Below are positions 58,272 through 64,000 of a stretch of 64,000 bases of DNA, piece after piece (position 1 is the stretch's first letter; every line of letters begins with the position of its first letter). The position numbers and the translations under genes are program-made. The notes beneath the pieces are model-generated. The model searched no databases. It saw only the letters and a list, made by a program, of their open reading frames with translations, and was not told the DNA's origin. The stretch lies in NCBI RefSeq assembly GCF_004564355.1, contig NZ_CP038266.1:1798001-1862000 (forward strand). Direction: 5' to 3'. Source of the DNA: Microbacterium wangchenii (GTDB lineage Bacteria; Actinomycetota; Actinomycetes; Actinomycetales; Microbacteriaceae).

Positions 58272-59495
58272 TCAGTCGTTGACGATGGCGTAGCCGGCCT
58301 CTCCGTGGACCGAGGTGTCCACGCCGGCGATCTCGTCCTCGTTCTTCACGCGGAAGCCGAGCGTCTTCTCGATCGCGAAGCCGATGATGAAGGCGACGAC
58401 GAAGGAGTAGACCAGCACGCCGGCTGCAGCGATCACCTGGAGCACGAGCTGCTCCCATCCGCCACCGAGGAACAGTCCGGTGCCGGTGGCGAAGAAGCCG
58501 AGGTAGATGGTTCCGATGAGGCCGCCGACGAGGTGGATGCCCACGACGTCCAGGGAGTCGTCGAAGCCCCACTTCCACTTCAGCTCCACAGCGAGCGCGC
58601 ACACCGCGCCGGTGACGATACCCAGCAGCAGCGCCCATCCGGGGGCGAGTGCGGCACAGGCCGGCGTGATGGCGACGAGGCCGGCGACGGCACCGGAGGC
58701 AGCACCCACCGAGGTGGCCTTGCCGTCCTTGACCTTCTCGATGATCATCCAGCCGATGACGGCCGCGGCGGTCGCACCGATCGTGTTGATGATGATGAGG
58801 CCCACCGAGGAGTCCTCGGTGCCCAGCAGACCGAAGGTGCCCTCAGCACCGGCGTTGAAGCCGAACCAGCCGAACCACAGGATCGCCGCACCGAGCATCA
58901 CCAGCGGAACGTTGTGCGGCTTGTGGGCGCCCTTCTGGAAGCCCACACGCTTACCGAGCACGAGTGCCAGCGCGAGGGCGGCAGCACCCGCGTTGATGTG
59001 CACCGCGGTGCCACCGGCGTAGTCGATGACGGCGGCGTCGAAGCCGAAGACCTCGCCGAGGTTGAAGATCCAGCCGCCGCCCCACACCCACGCGGCAACG
59101 GGGAAGTAGACGACCGTCGCCCAGATGCCGGCGAAGATCATCCACGATCCGAACTTCGCGCGGTCGGCGATCGCGCCCGAGATCAGCGCGACGGTGATGA
59201 TCGCGAACGTCGCGCCGTAGGCGGCGCCGACCAGTCCGTTGTCATCGAGGGAGGCGAGACCGAAGTCGGAGAAGGGGTTGCCGGCGAACGACCACGTGCT
59301 CTCCACCGCGCTCATGTTGAAGCCGTAGAGGATCCACAGCACGCTGACGAGTCCGAGCGCACCGAAGCTCATCATCATCATGCTGACGACGCTCTTGGCC
59401 TTGACCAGCCCGCCGTAGAAGAACGCCACCCCGGGCGTCATGAAGAGCACGAGCGCCGTTGCGGCGACGGCCCAGGCAAGATTTCCGCTGTCCAT
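58272..59495 (-). CDS. amt: Ammonium transporter
   Basis: 407 residues, eleven membrane helices expected. Pore histidines are visible in GGTAVHINAG and VVGIHLVGGLIG; FFYGGLVKAKSVVSMMMMSFG and GAILWFGWFGFNAGAEG are family signatures. It moves ammonium into the cell. GAGGA before the ATG at 59495 sets the start; an upstream ATG four codons earlier is possible. No glnK or glnD follows; the next gene downstream is the MazF-like gene after a strong hairpin. GlnR-type sites lie upstream. Confidence 0.95.
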   Translation of the reverse strand: MDSGNLAWAVAATALVLFMTPGVAFFYGGLVKAKSVVSMMMMSFGALGLVSVLWILYGFNMSAVESTWSFAGNPFSDFGLASLDDNGLVGAAYGATFAIITVALISGAIADRAKFGSWMIFAGIWATVVYFPVAAWVWGGGWIFNLGEVFGFDAAVIDYAGGTAVHINAGAAALALALVLGKRVGFQKGAHKPHNVPLVMLGAAILWFGWFGFNAGAEGTFGLLGTEDSSVGLIIINTIGATAAAVIGWMIIEKVKDGKATSVGAASGAVAGLVAITPACAALAPGWALLLGIVTGAVCALAVELKWKWGFDDSLDVVGIHLVGGLIGTIYLGFFATGTGLFLGGGWEQLVLQVIAAAGVLVYSFVVAFIIGFAIEKTLGFRVKNEDEIAGVDTSVHGEAGYAIVND

Positions 59496-59616
59496 GAGAA
59501 TCCTCATCCATGTGTCGTGTAACTCAGGACCCGGGCATCCGCAGAACATCGGGTAGCGGACGGTTCGGGCGAGCCCCAGTTTCGCGACGAGCGGTTTCCG
59601 GGGGCGTGCGCAACGT

Positions 59617-59663
59617 GTTTCGCGTTGGTTACACGGTGGCCCCGCCGGTAAACATCGTGTTTC
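59617..59663 (-). promoter_or_regulatory. Candidate GlnR-binding sites upstream of amt
   Basis: GTAACCAACGCGAAAC (minus, 59617-59632) is an exact match to the actinobacterial GlnR half-site GTnAC-N6-GAAAC. A second element GAAAC-N6-TTTAC (59648-59663) lies 15 bases away. GlnR activates amt under nitrogen limitation in Streptomyces and mycobacteria, so the same is inferred here. Confidence 0.6.
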
Positions 59664-59737
59664 GAGCGCCCGGGAGGATCACACGAATCCGTGCCGGCTG
59701 GCGTCAGAAGCAGCGAGGCGGGCGGATGCCGCGGAGA

Positions 59738-60778
59738 TCAGGCGTGCGTGAGGGCGACCAGGCGCGAGATCGCGCGCAGGTACTTCTTGCGGTAGCCGCC
59801 GGCGAGCATGTCGGCGCCGAAGACCTCGTTCAGCGGCGCGCCGGTGGCCCGCAGCGGGATCTGTGCGTCGTAGGCGCGGTCGATGAAGGCGACGAAGCGG
59901 AGGGCGGCGGACTGGTCCACCAGCGGAGCGACATCGCGCAGACCGATCAGGTCGACGCGGTCGATGAGCCGGATGAACCGCGAGGGGTGCACGCGAGCGA
60001 GGTGCGTGAGCAGTGCGGCGAAGTCGTCGTCCGAGGCGACGCCGCGGGTGCCGGCAGCCTCGACGTCTGCGGCATACTCCTCGGGCGTGCGTACGACGGC
60101 GGCCCCATCGATCGCGCGCTGACGGTAATCGGTGCCGTCGATGCGGATCGTGTCGAAGCTGGACGACATCGCGTGGATCTCACGAAGGAAGTCCTGCGCC
60201 GCGAACCGGCCCTCGCCGAGCGCGTTGGGTGGCGTGTTGGAGGTGGCGGCCAGTCGCGTCCCGGAGGACACTAGCTCTCCCAGCAGCCGGGTCATCACCA
60301 TCGTGTCGCCCGGGTCGTCGAGCTCGAACTCGTCGATGCAGAGCAGATCGGAGCCGCGGAACAGCTCGACGGTGTTCTGGTAGCCGAGGGCGCCGACGAG
60401 GGCGGTGTATTCGATGAACGAGCCGAAGTACTTCCGGCGGGCCGGCAGCGCGTGGTAGATCGCCGCGAGGAGGTGGGTCTTGCCGACGCCGAACCCGCCG
60501 TCGAGGTACACGCCGGGCTTCGTCTCCGGCGCCTTCTTGGCGCGGCGGAACAGGCCTCCCCGGGCCGCGGCCGGGCCATGTCCGGAGAAGGCCAGCAGAC
60601 GCTCCTTGGCGTCCTGCTGGGACGGGTAGGACTCGTCGGCCCGGTAGGAGTCAAACGTGGCTTCGTCGAACTGCGGCGGCGGAACCAGCGCGGCGACCAT
60701 CTCCGAACCGGTCACCTCCGGCGTCCGATCGACCAGATGGACGATCCCCGTCCCGGTGGAGGTGCCTGTGGAGGTCAT
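59738..60778 (-). CDS. zapE: Cell division AFG1-like ATPase ZapE
   Basis: 346 residues. Walker A YLDGGFGVGKTHLLAA, Walker B LLCIDEFELDDPGD, sensor TSNTPP, with the AFG1/ZapE middle segment KYFGSFIEYTALVGALG and C-terminal helical region. ZapE destabilises Z-rings in proteobacteria; actinobacterial homologues are widespread but their target is not shown. AGGACGG upstream supports the ATG at 60778 over a start 15 codons earlier. Divergent from sseA. Confidence 0.9.
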   Translation of the reverse strand: MTSTGTSTGTGIVHLVDRTPEVTGSEMVAALVPPPQFDEATFDSYRADESYPSQQDAKERLLAFSGHGPAAARGGLFRRAKKAPETKPGVYLDGGFGVGKTHLLAAIYHALPARRKYFGSFIEYTALVGALGYQNTVELFRGSDLLCIDEFELDDPGDTMVMTRLLGELVSSGTRLAATSNTPPNALGEGRFAAQDFLREIHAMSSSFDTIRIDGTDYRQRAIDGAAVVRTPEEYAADVEAAGTRGVASDDDFAALLTHLARVHPSRFIRLIDRVDLIGLRDVAPLVDQSAALRFVAFIDRAYDAQIPLRATGAPLNEVFGADMLAGGYRKKYLRAISRLVALTHA

Positions 60779-60900
60779 TGCCCGTCCTGTGTCGCCGTCT
60801 TTAGTCGAGTGTGAAGCCCGCACCCCGCAGCGGATCTAGGGTCGAAGGGGCGCCATCCAGCCTACGCCGAACCCTTCCCCGTCCCGACCGAGGAGCAACG

Positions 60901-61806
60901 ATGACCGTCGAGTACGACACCACGTCCCCCAAGTTCGCCGAGTACGCCGCGCCCGAGCGCCTCGTCTCCGGCGACTGGCTGCAGGAGCACCTGGGCACCC
61001 CGGGACTGGTGGTGGTCGAATCCGACGAGGACGTGCTGCTGTACGAGATCGGGCACATCCCCGGCGCGGTCAAGGTCGACTGGCACACGGAGCTGAACGA
61101 CCCGGTCGTGCGCGACTACATCGACGGCGCCGGATTCGCCGAACTCATGAGCCGCAAGGGGATCTCCCGCGACGACACGATCGTGCTCTACGGCGACAAG
61201 AACAACTGGTGGGCCGCCTACGCCCTGTGGGTGTTCTCGCTGTTCGGTCACGAGGACGTGCGCCTGCTGGACGGCGGACGCGACAAGTGGATCGCCGAAG
61301 GACGCCCGATGACCACCGAACCCGCCGGACGGCCTGCCGCGGAGTACCCCGTGGTCGAGCGCAACGACGCGCTGCTGCGCGCCTACAAGGACGATGTGCT
61401 GGCCCATCTCGGCAACCCGCTGGTGGACGTGCGCAGCCCCGAGGAGTACTCGGGCGAGCGCACGACGGCACCGGCGTACCCCGAAGAGGGCGCGCTGCGC
61501 GCCGGCCACATCCCCACCGCCCAGAATGTGCCGTGGGGCAAGGCGGTCGCCGAAGACGGCGGCTTCAAGCCGCGGGCCGAGCTGGATGCGATCTACCGCG
61601 AGGGCGCCGGCCTCAAGGACGGCGACGCGATCGTGGCCTACTGCCGCATCGGGGAGCGATCCAGCCACACGTGGTTCGTGCTGCAGCACCTCTTGGGCTT
61701 CGACAACGTCCGCAACTACGACGGGTCGTGGACGGAGTGGGGCAGCGCCGTGCGGGTCCCGATCGCGACCGGCACGGAGTCGGGGACGCTTCCACAGGCC
61801 CGCTGA
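60901..61806 (+). CDS. sseA: Thiosulfate/3-mercaptopyruvate sulfurtransferase (rhodanese)
   Basis: 301 residues, two rhodanese domains. The active-site Cys248 is in [15 protein letters not shown] of the second domain; the first, inactive domain ends around [13 protein letters not shown]. It transfers sulfane sulfur, probably to the SufE-like protein encoded next. GAGGAG precedes the ATG at 60901; an in-frame start 30 codons earlier overlaps zapE upstream sequence and is less likely. sseA-sufE is a common actinobacterial pair. Confidence 0.92.
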   Translation: MTVEYDTTSPKFAEYAAPERLVSGDWLQEHLGTPGLVVVESDEDVLLYEIGHIPGAVKVDWHTELNDPVVRDYIDGAGFAELMSRKGISRDDTIVLYGDKNNWWAAYALWVFSLFGHEDVRLLDGGRDKWIAEGRPMTTEPAGRPAAEYPVVERNDALLRAYKDDVLAHLGNPLVDVRSPEEYSGERTTAPAYPEEGALRAGHIPTAQNVPWGKAVAEDGGFKPRAELDAIYREGAGLKDGDAIVAYCRIGERSSHTWFVLQHLLGFDNVRNYDGSWTEWGSAVRVPIATGTESGTLPQAR

Positions 61807-61856
61807 CCCCGGCGCAACCCAGCCGCAGGGGCGCGGGGCGTGGGATGATGGGAAGG

Positions 61857-62297
61857 ATGACCGAAACCCTTCTGCCCACGGCCCTGGCGGGCATCCGCGA
61901 CGAGTTCCTCGAGCTCGAGGAGCCCGAGCGCCTCCAGCTGCTGCTGGAGTACTCCCAGGAGCTCCCGGCGGTGCCCGCGAAGTACGACGGTCACCCCGAG
62001 ATGTGCGAGCGCGTCGTGGAGTGCCAGTCGCCGGTGTACATCGTCATCGACGTCGACTCCGATGACCGCGTGGCCATGCACGCCACTGCTCCGGCGGAGG
62101 CTCCGACCACGCGCGGGTTCGCCAGCATCCTGGTGCAGGGCATCAGCGGCCTGAGCGCCGACGAGGTGCTCGCGATCCCCGACGATTTCCCGCAGAGCAT
62201 CGGGTTGACCCGCGCGGTCAGCCCCCTCCGCATCGCCGGGATGACCGGCATGCTCATGCGCGCCAAGCGCCAGGTGCGCGCCAAGCGCGCGGCCTGA
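61857..62297 (+). CDS. sufE: SufE-family sulfur acceptor protein
   Basis: 146 residues. SufE fold with MTETLLPTALAGIRDEFLEL at the N-terminus and the sulfur-accepting Cys56 in MCERVVECQSPVY (second Cys at 50). SufE boosts cysteine desulfurase and passes sulfur to Fe-S assembly; here it follows the rhodanese gene sseA, which may supply sulfur directly. A GATGAT element lies seven bases before the ATG, so an independent leaderless transcript is possible. One base separates its stop from the next gene. Confidence 0.92.
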   Translation: MTETLLPTALAGIRDEFLELEEPERLQLLLEYSQELPAVPAKYDGHPEMCERVVECQSPVYIVIDVDSDDRVAMHATAPAEAPTTRGFASILVQGISGLSADEVLAIPDDFPQSIGLTRAVSPLRIAGMTGMLMRAKRQVRAKRAA

Positions 62298-62298
62298 C

Positions 62299-63003
62299 GT
62301 GCAGGTCACGCAGGTCGTGCCCGCCGGCGGCGGTGCGCACGACATCGGCACGCCCGAGGGACGCGCCTGGCTGGAGCGTCTGTACGCGCGCGACGACACC
62401 CGCTATGTGCGGCTGAACATGATCACGAGCCTCACCGGCGCCGCGGCCGGATCCGATGGCACGAGCGAGTCGCTGACGAGCCGGACGGATCGCGCCCTGC
62501 TCGGCATCATCCGCGCGGCGGCCGACGTGGTCGTCGTCGGTGCCGCGACGGTGCGCGCGGAGGGATACGTCCTCCCCCGGCGTGCGCGCCTGGCGATCGT
62601 CACGGTCAGCGGCGACCTCGACGGCCATCGGCTCGGCGACGCGGTGGACGGCCTGCTGCTGATCTGCCCGGAGACCCGCTCCGCCGAGGTGCGGGATCGC
62701 TCGGGGCTTCCCGGCGCACAGGTGCTCGCCATCCCCGGCGGCGACGACATCGAGCCCGCCGCGATCTGCGACGCCCTCGCCGCCCACGGCCTCCCGCGCG
62801 TCGTGTGCGAGGGCGGGCCGACGCTGGCCGCCCGGTTCGCCGATGCGGGTGTCATCGACGAGTACTGCGTCTCGGTGACACCCGCGCTCGACGCGGCAGA
62901 CCGCCCGTTCCTGCCGATCGCTTCCCACGTCGACACCGAGGTGGCGGGGATGCTGGTCGACGAGGCGGGCTTCAGCTACCTGCGTCTTCGCGCTCGACGG
63001 TGA
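62299..63003 (+). CDS. RibD C-terminal/dihydrofolate reductase-like family protein
   Basis: 234 residues. RibD-C fold with RLNMITSLTGAAAGSDGTS at the N-terminus, GAATVRAEGYVLP, and CEGGPTLAARFADAGVIDEYC in the nucleotide-binding part. It resembles the reductase half of RibD but stands alone without the deaminase, and no riboflavin gene is near, so an NADPH-dependent reductase of another pterin-like substrate is more likely. GTG start one base after sufE; the 3' end overlaps the convergent hydrolase gene by 32 bp. Confidence 0.85.
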   Translation: MQVTQVVPAGGGAHDIGTPEGRAWLERLYARDDTRYVRLNMITSLTGAAAGSDGTSESLTSRTDRALLGIIRAAADVVVVGAATVRAEGYVLPRRARLAIVTVSGDLDGHRLGDAVDGLLLICPETRSAEVRDRSGLPGAQVLAIPGGDDIEPAAICDALAAHGLPRVVCEGGPTLAARFADAGVIDEYCVSVTPALDAADRPFLPIASHVDTEVAGMLVDEAGFSYLRLRARR

Positions 63004-64000
63004 GGCCCTGCCGCCGCAGCCACTCGGTGATGGCGTGGGACCACCGCTCCTGGTCGTAGTTCCACAGCTTCGTGTGGCGCGCGACGGTGAAGGTGTGCAT
63101 CTCGACCAGATCGGGTCGGGCCTCCGCGAGCTCGTGCGACGCGTCCGAGGGGACGAACCCGTCGTCGTCGCTGTGCAGGAGCAGGATCGGATGGTGCAGC
63201 TCGCTCGCGCGCGCCACCCCGTCCAGGCGATCGAACGGAATCGCGCCGCCGGTGCGGGCGACCGGGGCGGCCCACTCCGACCCCAGCGCACCCAGGGCCA
63301 TCCCCGTCACGGGCGCAGGGAGGTGCAGCTGACGCGCCTGGTACTGCAGGACGACGCGCCAGTCCACGACCGGGGAGTCCAGGATGAGGCCGACGAGCAT
63401 GTCCTGGTGCGGGGAATTGAGCTCGAGCTGGAGGGCGATGGCACCGCCCATCGACCACCCCATCACGATCACCCGGCGCGCACCGAGGCGCCGTGCCTGG
63501 CCGATCGCCGCATCCACGTCACGCCACTCCGTCGCGCCCAGCGCGTAGGTCCCCGTGCGGCTGCGCGGCCCCTCCCCGTCGTTGCGGTAGGACACGAGCA
63601 TCGACGTGTAGCCCAGCGAATGGAACAGCGGCACGGCACGGAGGGCCTCTGCGCGCGTCGTGCCGCGTCCGTGCACCTGCACGACCCACAGATCCGAGTC
63701 GACCTCCGCGGGGAAGATCCACGCCGGGCACGGGCCCAAGGGTGAGCCGACCAGTTCGTCGCGGAACGGCAGCTGGAGGTCTTCGGGCCGGTCGTAGTAC
63801 CAGCCGCTGAATGCCGCGTCGGGTGAGAGGTGCGCTGCCGAGTCCACGTGCGTGAGCAGCTTGCGCTTGACGGTGCCCTGATCTTCGGACAGCACGGATC
63901 CGAGCTTGACGTACGGGAGGGTGCCGGAGGTGAACAGGCCGTAGCGTCCCGGCAGCTCGGTGTCGGCGTTGCGCGTGAGGGTGACCGTCTGCGCGCTGGT
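62972..64000 (-). CDS. Alpha/beta hydrolase family protein, 5' end outside the window
   Basis: At least 342 residues; the frame stays open to the window edge (upstream residues read ELPGRYGLFTSGTLPYVKLG), so the true start lies beyond 64000 and an internal GTG at 63895 is not the start. Motifs are VVQVHGRGTTRAEALR (oxyanion side), the nucleophile elbow VMGWSMGGAIAL, Asp in LLLHSDDDGFVPS and His in VARHTKLWN. It resembles peptidase/esterase-like hydrolases of actinobacteria; the substrate is unknown. Convergent with the RibD-C gene. Confidence 0.8.
   Translation of the reverse strand, partial: TSAQTVTLTRNADTELPGRYGLFTSGTLPYVKLGSVLSEDQGTVKRKLLTHVDSAAHLSPDAAFSGWYYDRPEDLQLPFRDELVGSPLGPCPAWIFPAEVDSDLWVVQVHGRGTTRAEALRAVPLFHSLGYTSMLVSYRNDGEGPRSRTGTYALGATEWRDVDAAIGQARRLGARRVIVMGWSMGGAIALQLELNSPHQDMLVGLILDSPVVDWRVVLQYQARQLHLPAPVTGMALGALGSEWAAPVARTGGAIPFDRLDGVARASELHHPILLLHSDDDGFVPSDASHELAEARPDLVEMHTFTVARHTKLWNYDQERWSHAITEWLRRQGLTVEREDAGS

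Overview
The window is a high-GC chromosomal segment in which third codon positions are almost all G or C. Gene content, gene order, many GTG starts and many -10-type promoters set 6-7 bases from the start codon point to an actinobacterium of the family Microbacteriaceae, most likely Microbacterium. The genus is an inference from gene content, not from a marker search.

Layout. 1-4.6 kb (minus strand): pyrimidine operon pyrR-pyrB-pyrC-(PH-like membrane protein)-carA-carB with ATGA overlaps, led by a PyrR RNA-binding loop that covers the pyrR ribosome binding site. 4.7-9.3 kb: a long palindrome, a beta-lactamase-fold/Rieske fusion protein and a SNF2-type helicase. 9.4-10.9 kb: nusB, efp, aroQ. 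10.9-16.8 kb: a molybdenum-cofactor and formate-dehydrogenase-like module (fdhD, moeA, mobA fused to a small C-terminal domain, and an FdhF/YdeP-type oxidoreductase), with a 185-bp-period hairpin array between fdhD and moeA. 16.8-26.2 kb: aroB-aroK-aroC-aroE-mltG-ruvX-alaS, a small membrane protein and rpsD. 26.4-30.2 kb: rarA, then three plus-strand genes of poorly known function. 30.2-38.9 kb: rsh (RelA/SpoT), secF-secD-yajC, ruvB-ruvA-ruvC, yebC. 38.9-46.9 kb: phosphotransferase-like gene, PLP decarboxylase, DUF1697 protein and the vitamin B6 genes pdxT, pdxS, pdxR and pdxY with a DUF418 membrane protein. 46.9-52.0 kb: lipoprotein, HIT protein, thrS, a permease and a second lipoprotein. 52.2-56.7 kb: the most accessory-looking part, with a zinc-ribbon/nuclease-like protein followed by a block of four small genes bracketed by two direct copies of a REP-like palindrome, then a third lipoprotein. 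56.8-57.4 kb: four tRNA genes (Val-GAC, Cys-GCA, Gly-GCC, Val-CAC). 57.6-64 kb: another palindrome, a MazF-like protein, the ammonium transporter amt with GlnR-type sites, zapE, sseA-sufE, a RibD-C protein and a partial alpha/beta hydrolase.

How it fits together. In many actinobacteria, alaS-ruvX-mltG-aroE-aroC-aroK-aroB-aroQ-efp-nusB-pyrR-pyrB-pyrC-carA-carB form one nearly continuous string, supplying translation, cell-wall, shikimate and pyrimidine functions. Here that string is recognisable but split twice: by the molybdenum/formate-dehydrogenase module between aroB and aroQ, and by the SNF2/metallo-beta-lactamase pair between nusB and pyrR. No phage, integrase, transposase, CRISPR array or rRNA operon was seen. 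The features least explained by standard annotation are four kinds of intergenic palindromic repeat and the small gene block between the two REP copies.
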